In this document: positions 23,768 through 35,655 of the stretch, in pieces | How the letters are laid out: every line of letters begins with the position of its first letter | How positions within the stretch are numbered: position 1 is the first letter of the stretch | Source of the DNA: Hydra vulgaris | Lineage: Eukaryota > Cnidaria > Hydrozoa > Anthoathecata > Hydridae | Assembly: GCF_038396675.1 (NCBI RefSeq) | Contig: NC_088933.1 | Span: 37,861,001-37,925,000 of the forward strand | Length of the DNA: 64,000 nt | Reading direction: 5' to 3' | The notes under the pieces: generated by a model | Database searches by the model: none | What the model was told of the DNA's origin: nothing | What the model saw: only the letters and a program-made list of their open reading frames with translations | Translations under genes and position numbers: made by a program

Positions 23768-24310
23768 GGCCGGGTGAATAAAAAAAAGGAATTGCTTTTA
23801 CTCAGCTTTGTTGGAGTAATTGCTTAGCTTTATGCAAATGAATTTTTTAGAGAGTTGATTCAAACTTTTATTTACGTAAAGCTGAGCAATTTACTCCAAA
23901 AAATGCTGAGTAATGATTTTTGCAATTTACTCCAAAAAATGCTGAAAAGTTAAATACTCTGCAAAGAAAAACCTTGTGATCTTTTTTATTTTTTGCTTAT
24001 TTTTATTGGCTTGGCATAGCAATGCTATTTTATTTTTTTACTCTTCATTTTCTGGAAAATTGAAAACCTGAAAAAGCCCACAAAATATATTGGTAAATTG
24101 TGAAATATATTAGTAAATTGCATTTTATACATCAATTGTATACATTAGAGGTGTCACATTTATAATCCATGCCGGATTTGTACGTTATCCGGAAAACAGA
24201 ATAATTCTAATTACTCAGTTTTACGTGAATAAAATTTTGAGCAAAATCGCTAAAAATTTTATTCAAAAAACGCTGAGTAAAAGCAAATGCTTTTTTTTAT
24301 TCACCCGGCC
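23768..24310. mobile_element. MITE with about 39-bp inverted ends
   Basis: The left end GGCCGGGTGAATAAAAAAAA continues to TTGCTTTTACTCAGC; the right end is its reverse complement with about three mismatches, ending TCACCCGGCC at 24310. The 543-bp interior has no coding but repeats variants of ACTCAGC and TTTACTCCAAAAAATGCTGA. Flanks are TA on the left and TG on the right, which could be a decayed TA duplication; the superfamily is therefore uncertain. Confidence 0.8.
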
Positions 24311-24789
24311 TGATGCATCTGCCAAACCTTGAAAACAATCTTTTATTTACTAGATGGTGAATAAAAGGTTGTTTTAAACTCTATTTAATTACCGATATTA
24401 TATATAAAAAAAAAGTACAATAGAGATATATTAAAAGATATTAAACTTCGTAACTGGTGACATAAATTTAAGCTTTTTATTACGTAAAACGCATATATCA
24501 TGTAAATTGCATAATTAGGGTTAACTACATGATTGCCAGTAAAAATGCGCAACGTTGAAAAGCAAAAACAAAAAAGATCACAAGTTTTTTATTCGCAGAA
24601 TCTTTAATTTTTAATAAACCAAAAATTAAAATATTACTTCAATATCAAAGGTACTCGCCGGGCATAAGAGCAAATCATCTTATACCATATATTTAAATAA
24701 ATTTAGCGTAGCATAATTTGTAAACAATCCATTAGAGGATTTATAACTCTTTTTATAAAACATTCTTTAAAGTGTATGATGCAAATTTT

Positions 24790-25138
24790 CAGTCACTATG
24801 GATTATTAAAGAACTCATAAAATCTTCAAAGGTTAAACAAAAACTGTATATTAGATACTTATAGTACACAAAACATATAGAAATAAGGCGGTTTATAGAA
24901 ATTACTTTAAGCATTTTGAAAGTCAAAGAAATAAAAATACTACTCAGACTTACTAAAGAAGTTTAAACTAAACTCTGAGCGCACACGGCAAGTTTTAAAT
25001 GAAATTACTGGCAATCATAAGATTAAACATACAACAAACCTAAGCTGTAATAACCAATAGTGACTTTTTTTACACAACCCGAAAGAAATGGCAAATCAGA
25101 TAAATAGTTTTTGTGAAAGTTTTGGTCCGAACTTTGCA
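24790..25138 (+). pseudogene. LINE ORF2 linker fragment (L2/CR1-like)
   Basis: With frame changes the plus strand encodes SLWIIKELIKSSKVKQKLYI (24790s-24850s), then an Arg/Lys-rich stretch, then VLNEITGNHKIKHTTN and PKEMANQINSFCESFGPNFA ending at 25138. This order, PWITK..KSSK.KQKLY to W..LNEITG to F..IG..LA, is the linker between endonuclease and RT in L2/CR1-type LINEs. Both flanking domains are absent. Confidence 0.65.
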
Positions 25139-25197
25139 TAACATATTCTAATTATTACTAGCATAAATTACTAATTATTACTAGCATAAATAAACCA

Positions 25198-25945
25198 TTG
25201 TAAAAAGGTTTTGTCTAACGCTAAAGCCAGCTATTCTCAGGTCATGAAATCTCGTATCTCATCTCAAAAATTAGGCTCTCGCGACTTCTGGAGAATCTTT
25301 AATAGTATTAATAATAAGGGCCAATCTATAATTCCACCTCTCTTGTATGGTTCAGACTTTGTCACCTCACCTAAAGACAAAGCTGAATTGTTCGCTAAAA
25401 ACTTTTCATCAATATCATCTCTTGATTCCACTAGTTGCGTTCTACCTGATATTCCCAACAAGCAGGTTGATTCATTGCTTGACATTCGTATCACTCCAGC
25501 AACTGTATCTAAAGTAATTTCTTTCCCAGACTCTTCTACAGCTTATGGCCCGGAAAAAAATACCTGTTATTGACTTGCAGAAGTGTTCCCCGGAGCTGTC
25601 GTCTATACTCTCAAAACTATTCAACAAGTGCTTATCAGAGTCTTGTTTTCCAGCCTGCTGGAAAGCGGCATCTGTTATCCCTATCTTCACAAATTCTGGA
25701 GAGCGATCTGATTCGTCTAACTACCGTCCCATTAGTCCTCTTCCTATCATAAGCAAGGATTTTGAATCTCTAATTAACAAATGCTTAATTTCTTATCTTG
25801 AATCTAATAACTTACTTTCTGACCATCAATATGGGTTTTGATCTTCTCCTTCTACAGCTGATTTGCTAACAGTAATAACCAATAGGTTTTATTGTGCATT
25901 AGATAAAGGTGGAGAGGTTAAGGCTGTTGCTCTTGACATTTTAAA
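25198..25945 (+). pseudogene. jockey-like LINE fragment
   Basis: Closely matches the minus-strand LINE at 28727-32340 over the stretch just before and at the start of its RT: SRISSQKLGSRDFWRIFN, LYGSDFVTSPKDKAELFAKN, then a frameshift near 25550 and LSSILSKLFNKCLSESCFPACW, NYRPISPLPIISKDFES and SDHQYGF. After YGF comes the same TGA found in the other copy, then STADLLTVIT and homology ends in ALDI at about 25943. Truncated on both sides, so not a simple 5'-truncated insertion. Confidence 0.85.
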
Positions 25946-25954
25946 ACCTTTATT

Positions 25955-25991
25955 GGGGTGAGGATTATTTATATAATCCTCATCTCACCCT
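25955..25991. repeat. short hairpin at the LINE fragment edge
   Basis: GGTGAGGATTAT and ATAATCCTCATCTCACC are complementary apart from a small bulge, with a four-base loop. It starts about ten bases after LINE homology ends. Confidence 0.6.
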
Positions 25992-26910
25992 TCTAGTCTA
26001 ATATTTTTAAAAAATTCCCACTATTTTTATATAGGAACTTTGCAATTATTTCATATCCAAAACTATTTAAAGCAATAAAAAAATAATTTAAAGTTTAAAT
26101 AGATTTTCATTTTTCAATTTTATGGATTTAATTTATAGTACTATCCAATTTTATGGATTTAAAGTCCAGCCTTAGAGAAAGCAAAATGTGTTTTATTTTC
26201 AGTATGAATGTATTAGTTTTAATTATTAGTATTAATTAATGATATAATCTTATAGAATAGATACAAAAATATAACGTTTTAATTTAAGTGGATAATTTGT
26301 ACTAATAATAATCTATTTAATTTCAAATTTCTATTAAAGTCAATACAAAATCTTCAATGAAAGTTTCGCAACATATACTCGCTTTTAACTAACTAAGTTG
26401 GTAGTAACAAGAGAATATTTTATAATAATAATTTACTGTAAGGTCATCTATTTATAAATAGATATGATCAATTAATACACCACAATAAGTAACATTAGAG
26501 CCAACCTTTATGAATCTCGTAACTTCCATTGCAGCATTTTTTTGTACTTTATTTACATCTGATTTACAGAATTATAAGGTTCTAATACTACAGCTAAAGG
26601 TTTACATTGATATTTGGTTGTGGCATGTTTATTATGGAGGTAAAAGTTAACATTACTTCTCATACCTGGCCAATCTTACTGAATGCCATATTACTGAACA
26701 CAACAACTTATTTAAATTGGAAATTGTTTGTTTAATAGCACAGCTACTGCAAAATTTGAAAAAACAAAGAAAACGCTAAACGTTTGTTTGTGATAAAGTG
26801 AAAGTTTTGTACCACATACATTACAACTACTTTCCTGGATTCTTAGTAGTTCCTTGGAGTTTATCAAATCGTTTATTAGTGTTATTTCTTCTTACCAAAA
26901 TAATACTAGA
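25992..26910. other. gene-free interval
   Basis: AT-rich with no supported gene. It contains the inverted partner of the repeat near 5685 (26460-26580). Nothing else recognised. Confidence 0.5.
26460..26580 (-). repeat. dispersed repeat, copy 2
   Basis: On the minus strand this has AAATAAAGTAC, AATGCTGCAATGGAAGTTA and ATTGTGGTGTAT in the same order as 5685-5800. See that entry. Confidence 0.5.
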
Positions 26911-26920
26911 GTGCCACCTT

Positions 26921-27017
26921 AACTGACCGGTAAAAAAAAAGCGTCCGAAGTTGTTCCAACTTCGGACGGTTACTGTAACTGACCGGTAAAGAACTGCTCC
27001 GAACGGTTACTGTAGTT
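26921..27017. repeat. GC-rich hairpin with flanking AACTGACCGGTAA repeats
   Basis: CGTCCGAAGTTG and CAACTTCGGACG (26942-26968) form a perfect 12-bp stem with a three-base loop. AACTGACCGGTAA occurs before it (26921) and after it (26978), and CGAACGGTTACTGTAGTT follows. In a strongly AT-rich setting this cluster stands out; it looks like a tiny foldback element or a terminal hairpin. Confidence 0.7.
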
Positions 27018-27029
27018 AAATTGTAAGAG

Positions 27030-28725
27030 TAAATTTTTATCAAACTTATTTGTGTTTTCTCAACAAATTATCTTTTTTATTTATTTTTTTTCTTTAAATC
27101 TTTAAATATTTTTATGTTTTATATTAGAAATTACTCAAACCGTTTAAGATTACCTTTCATTATTATTCGTATTGTTTTCTATTATCTTCTTAAACTTTAA
27201 TACCAGAATTTTAATCTTGTTTTTAATGAAAAAGTTAAACATATTGGTATAAACAAAATCCATTGGTTGCTTTCAATTGTTGAGTATGTCGAATAATTGA
27301 TTTTTGTGCATTCATTTCTTGATTTTATTTATGCTTTTTTTTTAAATATTAAAGAAGTTGTTGTAAAACAATGTCTGTTGTAAAAAAAGATATTACCAAT
27401 ATGAAACGATATTAAAACAAATTGTAAGTATGTTTCATCTGTTTTATTTAAGAAAAAAAATCCATTTGTTATAAAAGTTATAAAACTGCTGAAATTTTTA
27501 TGCTCGACATCAGTTAACGTAGATACTGTACCTGTCTGGCGTATATTCTACGCGATCGGTGCGTATGGTTTCTATAATTGGCGCATTTATTATGTTTTAT
27601 TTTAAATGAATGTTGTTCAAACTTAATTCAGACGCGAACTAAAGAGAGTAAAATTAAAGTATTGCAAAACATTTTAAAATAGATCGGATAAAGAAAAAAG
27701 TATGATAAAATTAAAAAAATATATAATTCTAGAGTATTTTTTTTTTTTCCTTTCAATACTCAGACCCGTACCAAGAAAATTTTCAGGGAAGGAAGCAGGG
27801 GAGGACTCTTTTTTTTAAAAAAAGGGCAGTTTAGAAAAATAAAAACCTTGCAAATAAATAAACAAATAAAAATCAAATGATTTTTATGATAAAACTTGCG
27901 TGAAACAAAGAGAATTTGGTAAAAAATGGGGTTGATACACCCAACGACCCCCCACTGTACGGGCTCGATAGATAAACAGAAAACAAAAAATAAAAAAAAT
28001 CTATAGCAGTTTTTTTATTAACTTCCTCGAATTATCTCGATATTCTCGAAAAATCTCGAATTAATGTCATTTAATGATTGTCATAGTTATAAGAAAGAGT
28101 TTGGAAGCGAACAAAAGCGTATTGTTTTAACTCTTTCATGATGTTTGTTCTCGTTTTCGGACATCCGAACCTGCACAGAAAGATGGTTGTTCTTAGCGTT
28201 TTCCTGTTATTTTACCAAGTGGTTTTTGTGTTTTTATTTAAAATACTTTTTCTTAATATGCCTGATAAAAATTGTGCAATATGTGGTTACTCAACTTCAA
28301 TATGGTGTTGCTCAACTTTAAGAAGGCACAATAAACATAACTTTTTTTTTTATCAAAAAAAGCTGGTTTCACAAAACTGTTTATAGTGCGACCCGAATCA
28401 CTTCTTTTTAACTGTTAACAGAAGCAGCTAGAGCTGAGGAAACTTGTTATGATGGATATAGTTATGATGAATATATTTTTTGATTGTTTAAATGTAAAGA
28501 TCAGCGTTGAACATATAACAAAGAGAAAGCCATTTTTGAAAGTTTTAGAATCAGTTGATGATTTTATTGTTCATTAAATCACTAGAATGGAAAAATTGTA
28601 AAAAGGATCTATAGATCAACAAGAAGGAAGTTTTGATAAGAGCTTGAAAATAATATCGTTTATTTCTTCACAAGTTTATGAAGTTTCGCAAATTACAGGG
28701 CACAATTCCCTCTTATATAAAGTAT
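27030..28725. other. gene-free interval with a possible small MITE
   Basis: No supported gene. Between 27766 and 27966, CAGACCCGTACCA and the near-complement GTACGGGCTCG may be the ends of a 200-bp non-autonomous element; no target duplication was seen. An 82-codon frame at 28138-28386 contains NCAICGYSTS, reminiscent of the start of a THAP-type finger, but has no supporting domain. Confidence 0.4.
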
Positions 28726-28785
28726 TTTTTTTTTTTAAACATCTTCGCTTCCAACAAGGCTAATTAAACTAATTAAAGTTGGAAG

Positions 28786-31644
28786 TTACTGAAAGAGAAA
28801 AGATGAAGATTGTAGAGCAAGATAACGATTGACGGACGATTTAAAAGATTGCAAATTATATGAATCAGGAAAGCAAGATGAAGGAAGCAAATTCCAAAGA
28901 ACTGATGTTCGACGAAAAAAACTAGACAAATAAGCGTTTTTTGAGCACTTAGGAACAGTCACAGAAAAAGGATGACACTTAATTGAATGACGAGTAAAAC
29001 GAGAATGAATTTTAGTAGATGGCACAAGAGACACTAGCTCTTTAGAGCAGTGCCCATTATAGTATTTGTAGAAAAGAGAAAGAGAAGCAACATTACGACG
29101 ATGTGACAATGGTTGGAAGTTGGCTGCAAGAGCAGGTCCAACTATGTTTACAATGCGTTTTTGCACTTTGTCTAAAAAAGAAAGGGCATCATTAGAAGAA
29201 CCGCCCCAGATATGGCAACAGTATTCCATACAAGGCCGGATTTGAGATTTATAGAGATAGAGAATAGAATCCAGAGTAAGAAAGTGGCGAGCTCGATAAA
29301 GAGATGCAACCTTAGCAGATGCTAATTTTGCAACCGATTTGATATATGGTTTCCAAGAAAGATTGGAAGTAAGAGTTAATCCTAGAAGATGAAGAGTAGG
29401 TGACTCATCGAGTACATCACCGTTCATAAATATAGGAAGATCTAAATTATTGCGATAACGATTGGCTGGAAAAAATTGAGTTTTATCTGAATTAAAGTTC
29501 ACCAGCCACTGTGAGCCCCATGCTGTAGCAGAAGTGAGATCCTTTTCAAGCTCAAATGCCCCCTCCAAGCAATCAGAGGGTGTTGGTTTCTTATCACGAC
29601 AAGAATAAATGGTAGTATCATCAGCAAACAATGCAACCTTAGATGGGAGAATATCTGGAAGATTGTTAATGTAAATTAAAAAGAGTATAGGGCCAAGGAT
29701 AGAACCTTGAGGAACCCCTGAAGTTACAGAATAAGAAGAAGAGTGTTGTCCATCGAGGACAACTTTTATGCTACGATTGGAAAGGAAGGATTCAATGATC
29801 CTAAAGATGTTGCCAGATACACCATAAGAAGAAAGCTTATGGAGAAGACCAGCATGCCAAACTTTATCAAAAGCTAATGAAATGTCAAGAGCGATGGCCT
29901 TAACCTCTCCACCATCTAATGCACGATAAAACCTGTCAGTTATTACTGTTAGCAAATCAGCTGTAGAACGAGAAGATCAAAATCCATATTGATGGTCAGA
30001 AAGTAAGTTATTAGATTCAAAATGAGAAATTAAGTGTTTGTTAATTAAAGACTCAAAAACCTTGCTTATGATAGGAAGAAGACTTATGGGACGGTAGTTA
30101 GACGAATCAGATCGCTCCCCAGAATTTTTGAAGATAGGGATAACACATGCGGCTTTCCAGCAGGCTGGAAAACAAGACTCTGATAAGCACTTGTTGAATG
30201 GTTTTGAGAGTATAGGCGACAGCTCAGGAGAACACTTCTGCAAGACAATAACAGGTATGTTGTCTGGGCCACAAGCTGTAGAAGAGTCAAGGCAGGAAAT
30301 CACTTTAGATACAGATGCTGGAGTTATGTGAATGTCAAGCAATGGATAAACCTGTTTGTTGGCAATATCAGGTAGAACGCAATTAGTGGAATCAAGAGAT
30401 GATATTGATGAAAAGTTTTTAGCAAACAATTCGGCTTTGTCTTTAGGTGAGGTGACAAAGTCTGAACCATACAAGAGAGGTGGAATTATAGATTTGCCCT
30501 TATTATTGGTATTATTAAAGATTCTCCAGAAGTCACGAGAGCCTAATTTTTGAGATGAGATACGAGATTTCATGACCTGAGAATAGCGAGTTTTGGCGTT
30601 AGACAAAACCTTTTTACAGTTGTTTCTAGCAGTAATAAACAGACGTCTGTTTTCTGGAGAATTGTTTTGCTGATAAATATGGAAGTAACGGTTTCGATTG
30701 GCAATCGCAGCAGCACAGTGTGAGGAAAACCATGGAGGAGATTGAGGCTTGACCTGGAATCGTCGAGAGGGAATAAAAGATTCCATGCCAGCCTGAATCC
30801 ACAAAGTTATGTAAGAAGCACATTTGTCGACAGGAAGTTGAAAGATTTCTACCCAAGGGCCATCACGAAGAAAATCACGGAAAGAATCCCAGTCAGCTTT
30901 ACTGTAGTTGTAAGAGGTTCGATAATAGGGGTATTCAGGTGATGAATTAGGGTTGTCAGGAAAGCGAGTTGGAAAGTTGACTATTTGAGTTAGGGATTGA
31001 GAAAGGCAAAAGTTGTGGGCTTTAATGCCTGCAGAGTCACTGACACTAGAGCCAAGCCATTCAGAGTGGTGAGCATTAAAGTCACCGACAACAACTATAT
31101 TAGCTGATGGATAAAGAGAGAGGGCTCGGTCAATATGATCAGAAATAACATCAAAAAGAATGCAGTCTTGAGATGAAGGAGAACGATATAGAACAAAGAG
31201 AAAGGCAATAGAGTGAAGTGGTGCTAAACGAAAGCACATGAAAGAATAGTCTGTGGATTCAAACCTAGTTTCACGACCAACAGGTGAATTCTTACGAATG
31301 TAAATGCCCAGGCCAAGCATGTGACTATTGGAGTCTTTACGAATCAGAGGAAGATAACCATCAACACTAAGATCACAAGATGAGACAGCCGAACTCAAAT
31401 TAGTCTCACAAAGAGCAAGTAGGTCTGGTGAACTTTTCAAGACATAAGACTCAACAGAAGAAAAGTTACTTCGAAGACCACGAATATTAGTGAATGATAC
31501 GTTTAGAGAACTTGGTGATGATGATGGTTTTTTGTGTTTTATATTTTTTGGTACTTTATTCATTTTTAAATTAGATTGAAGAACTTGACTCAAAGCATAG
31601 ATAGTACTCAGAACACCGTTTAATAGCCCAAGCAATTGCCTCAT
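28786..31644 (-). pseudogene. jockey-like ORF2: endonuclease and reverse transcriptase
   Basis: About 945 codons with a single in-frame TGA at about 29967 separating 555 and 389 residues. Endonuclease blocks: SFTNIRGLRSN, LLALCETNLSS, GLGIYIRKNSP, VLYRSPSSQ and VVVGDFNAHH. The usual end of the domain with the SDH catalytic His is missing: FPTRFPDNPNSS jumps to YYRTSYNYSKADW, so about 40-50 residues are deleted in frame. RT blocks: NYRPISLLPIISKVFE, DHQYGF, IALDISLAFDKVWH, SGVPQGSILGPILFLIYIN and VALFADDTTIYS (FADD at the active site). The C-terminal tail ends RRTSVLWNLLPSSCFPD. It cannot make active endonuclease, but the RT half is well kept, so insertion was fairly recent. Confidence 0.9.
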
Positions 31645-32340
31645 TACTACTAATAAACCCTAAGCCGTAACAAAGGGCTCCAAATGTGGCCTCCCCAATG
31701 CACACCAAAAGTACAAACAGGGACACCATCCATGCGCAACATGGCACTGTTAATACTTTGATATTTTTCTGCTGTTTATGGAATCAGCCTCTCTGAGAGC
31801 TAACACAGAGTTCGGGAAACCTGACTACCAGCCGGCCTCAGAACCATAAAACTGAGTTTTAGAGCTATACCCTCATAAGGTGATAATAGAATGAGTTGCC
31901 TAGTCATAAAAACAGTGACACAAGCAAACCCATGCATTGAGTCAAGAAGATCCAGCATTCAACATCCTAAACTGGAAACAATGTATTAAAAATACATCTG
32001 CGCCAGCCTCATAGATGAAGAAGGGGTGCGAGGCTGGTCAATAGATAGAATCTGTTTACCCCTTAAGTCTTTGCCTAGGAGGCCTTCTACAAGACAGTAG
32101 CTGGGTGCATTTAACATCTGCCCAAGATGAGTATTTTTATCGAGACACCATCTCTAATATCAACAAGTCTACCATCTCTATATCAACACCATCTCTAGTA
32201 TCAACCTCTAGTATCAACCTCTAGTATCAACCTCTAGTATCAATCTATATCATCACCATCTCTAGTATCAACAAGAATCTGAAAATCATCTTCCATAACC
32301 CTGCGGAGTAGAATTGGATACAACCCTGCTGCGTAGTAAA
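31645..32340 (-). other. 5' untranslated region of the jockey-like LINE
   Basis: No frame of note. It has a CTCTAGTATCAAC-type tandem repeat at about 32187-32240 and scattered variants (CCATCTCTAGTATCAAC) up to 32270. In jockey-type elements such regions hold an internal promoter; nothing here identifies one specifically. Confidence 0.5.
32187..32270. repeat. 13-bp tandem repeat in LINE 5' region
   Basis: CCTCTAGTATCAA is repeated four times in a row around 32200-32240, with related CATCTCTAGTATCAAC copies either side. Confidence 0.85.
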
Positions 32341-33890
32341 ATTGAAATACACTGTTAGCAATCTTTAAACAATATATTTAATAAGATATTGTAAAATTTT
32401 ACTAACGATTATAATAGAGAACTTATGCTGAATAAGGTTCACATAAAAATATAGACTTGAAAATCATAGAAAAGTTCTCTAATTTGATGATGAAGTGTTT
32501 AAAAAGTACATCAAAAACGGTAATAATCGCCAAATTTTTTAAAACCCGACTTTAAATTATATTTACGTGGGTAACATGATGAAACTACGATTAAAAATAT
32601 TTTATGGCCCTGTTTTTATTGTGACCAAACATTGAATATAAACTTTTTATAAAGTATTTCTTTTTGTATTTCCATTTTATTAACTTAAGTTTTATCTAAA
32701 AAATTCTAATTGCAAAAATGTTTTGTTTATAAATTATGTCTCAGGTTGAGTAATTTTGTCAAGTTTTTAATTATTGCTCGTTGAGCAACATGTATGGAGT
32801 GCAGGTATATTGACTGATTTAAAAATACGAAAGCTATCATATAACGATGATAAAGTAATAATTCAATCAAAATCAAAACTTAAAAAAAATTTGCTCATGC
32901 TGCACCAAATACCTAACCGTCTTCTCTTTGATTGTCTGTCAAAGATACCACTATTGCCAAAAATAGTTGTGCAGTTTCTCTCCGGGTTGTCGCGAAGTTT
33001 TCAAATTTAAATTTAAAAAGCAAAAGATAAAGCGAGATTTAGAAAAATCAAAGTAATAAAAAAATATTTATTGTCAACTATGGTTGACAATAAATAGTTT
33101 TTGAAACAACCCCCTCACCATACATAACTTAACCTGACCTTAGTTAGTCCTACAAATATTTCTCATTTTTATGAAAAATCAGCTCGCACTATTTCCATGA
33201 AAAAAAAATGTTATTTAAAAAAAAGAAAAAAAAAGAATACATATTTAATGTTTTTTTGAAATAATAATGTTGTTAGGCTTGGATATTGCGGATATTTGGA
33301 GCGTGCAGTTAACCAAAATTTTAAACTTGCGGTTTCCATTTTTTTGAAGGCGGTGAACAAAACTTATTGTGACTGTCTTTTTCCTTTGTCTTAAACATGT
33401 TGCTTTTCGAAGTAGCTTAAGAATCCTCTCCTTCCCCAAATTTTTTAACTGATTCTACTTGCGTTCTGTAATAAATAATTTGCTTTTACAATTCTTTCTA
33501 AAACATAGGTGAACTTTAAATTACCATACTGGAGAACAGCCTCAACATTCTGTTTAAAACAAGTAAGCATGTTTTGTTTTCAAATTCAACTTCAAATGCA
33601 TTGAATGTTGTACTTGAACGTAGCAATAAACTAATCTTCAATAACTAGTAGTCAAATCTAATAGTTTAAAACTAACAAGAAACCAAATTAAATCACTTGC
33701 ATAGGCGCATAATTAAAGAAAAAAAGGCATGTGCAGTGTTCCTTTTATTTATTTTTATCCACTTTAATATTTTTAATGATTAATATTTTATATTATTATG
33801 CTTTATGTTTAAGCTTATCACTAAAACTATTTCAATTTCTTTAATGTTTCAACAAAAAAGCAAATAAAAATTACGTGTGGAAAAAAATCT
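32341..33890. other. gene-free interval
   Basis: AT-rich. Two short frames (32774-33010 plus, 33245-33439 minus) have no recognisable domain and no supporting signals. An inverted pair ATTTATTGTCAACTATGG/TTGACAATAAAT lies at about 33064-33094. Nothing else seen. Confidence 0.45.
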
Positions 33891-33895
33891 CTAAA

Positions 33896-33996
33896 AGTTA
33901 AAAAGGTTTAGATACCCCATACCCACCCTATTTAAATTAGGAAAAAAAGTTTTTTTCCCCGATTTAAATAGGGTGGGTACCAAAGCCTTTTTAGCT
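33896..33996. repeat. 101-bp foldback element
   Basis: AGTTAAAAAGGTTT…ACCCACCCTATTTAAAT on the left pairs with ATTTAAATAGGGTGGGT…AAAGCCTTTTTAGCT on the right around a 24-base loop containing A7 and T7 runs. It resembles a small palindromic MITE. No clear target duplication. Confidence 0.7.
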
Positions 33997-34166
33997 ACTT
34001 CTGATAATGAGACAAGAATATATATAGAAAAACAATCTATTTTTTGAAGAAAACCATTTTAAAATCATGACTAGACATCATTTTTAGCAAACAATATTAA
34101 GATTAGTTTATATATAGTTTTTAAAGTTGTCTAAGGAGCATCGATTTGAGTTGTGTTCAATAGACC

Positions 34167-34253
34167 CACATTACCTCGTTTAGTGGGTAATGTGAATCTA
34201 AGTCACATTACCCACTAAACGAGGGTAATGTGACTTAGATTCACATTACCCAC
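34167..34253. repeat. nested palindromes built from CACATTACCCAC
   Basis: A 28-29-bp arm (34167-34194) and its complement (34204-34232) flank a 9-base loop AATCTAAGT. A third copy of CACATTACCCAC at 34242-34253 preceded by ACTTAGATT is the complement of GTGGGTAATGTGAATCTAAGT at 34183-34203. The sequence can therefore fold in two mutually exclusive ways. No coding. Confidence 0.85.
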
Positions 34254-35655
34254 TTTTTACCATTTTATCTTTTTTTGACGAAATAGAAAAAACTCATAGT
34301 GAAATACGACTAGAGTTATTGAGTATTATATTTAAACTATTTCATCAAAAATTTAATGATTTAAATTAAAAGTTTGAAGATTTAAATTAAAATTCCATAA
34401 ATTTTTCAAATCCAAAAGTACATGTTCAAAGTACTGAATTAGAAATACAAAATAGTTAATCCTTTTTTTGTTATCTCTGATATCTGCCTTATGATAGAGC
34501 CCATTTTTAACAACCCATTTTGACACCCATTTTTGAAGTTTCATATTCTGCAAAATAGTAGAACCAAAACTAATCCGAAAGCAAAGTGCTAATAAAAAGA
34601 ATAACTTATGTTGTAAATTTAGTGTTGTTCAACTTTTATTATGATTTAATAACATTAACTAAAAAAAGTAGGAATTTAATTATATACAGAAAAAGATTTA
34701 AATCAAAAAGCCCTTATCGCAGGTGATTTTATCATTACCAATATAGTCTAGGACTTAAATGGTATTTCATCTTTATTACAAAAAGATGAACAACTCGAAA
34801 GTTTTGTAGGTGCTATTCAAAATGCCTTTCTTTTTCAACGCGTGTATGTATTAACCTTTCAAAAAAGCGATTGTGAAACAACAAATATTCTTGACCTTAT
34901 ATTCACGGAGATATAGTATGAGAGAGTCAGGGAGCTAAAAACAGGAGTTCCTTTAGGTCATATTAGTAAAGCACATATCTCGTTAACATTCAACTTCAAT
35001 TTAACAAACACCAATACTACAAAAAGATACTCAATCAAAGAATGTGTCTACAAAAGATGTAATAACGATGATCTATATTCATTTCTCGAAAATACAGACT
35101 AGAAAAATAAACTCAACAATAATATTGATATCGAAACAAACTACAAAAACTTCATCGAAACATACGACACTAGATGTTAAACGTTCATTATAAAAATAAA
35201 AACTCAAATTTCATCTAAAAACAGCCATACTGGTTTAATTAACAACTAATAGATCTAACCAAAAACAAAAACTCTGGTTCAAATTAAAAGTTAGTGGTTT
35301 CAAACAAGCAGCTTAAATACCTGGAAACAAAAAAGTCGCAATGGAGAAAAAAAGAAAGTTGCAATGGAGTTGAAACAAATAGTTTTTAGGCATGGAAAAA
35401 AATTGTCTGCAAACTCAAAATTGACCCAAAAATGATTTTTTCTTACATCAATAAAAAACAAATGTTGGATTATGAGGGAAATTTGATTAAAAATAAAAAA
35501 ATTGCTGAAATGCTCAAGTTTCAGGAGTCTTTTTGCATAAAAAATTTAAACAAGTTTCCAGAACTTCTAATTCAAACCAATGTCAAATGTAATGACAAAA
35601 CTGAAAATATTTTCAAATTGGAAGAAAAAAAACTAAGAGAACTAAACAAACATAG

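Larger units (their letters stand above)
28727..32340 (-). mobile_element. jockey-like LINE, near full length
   Basis: Minus-strand non-LTR element. The 3' end is a poly(A) of about 12 (poly(T) at 28727-28738) about 45 bases after the ORF2 stop. ORF2 fills 28786-31644. Upstream (31645-32340) is a non-coding 5' region with GC content higher than its surroundings and a short tandem repeat; I saw no ORF1. The 5' end is approximate and no target duplication was identified. Two other copies in the window (25198 plus, 46900 minus) belong to the same family. Confidence 0.8.

Noticed and set aside
28138..28386. Possible THAP-like small protein (NCAICGYSTS)
   Set aside because: The hydrophobic N-terminus is low-complexity, only two Cys match and nothing downstream supports the domain.
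32774..33010. 78-codon plus-strand frame
   Set aside because: No recognisable motif or repeat relationship.
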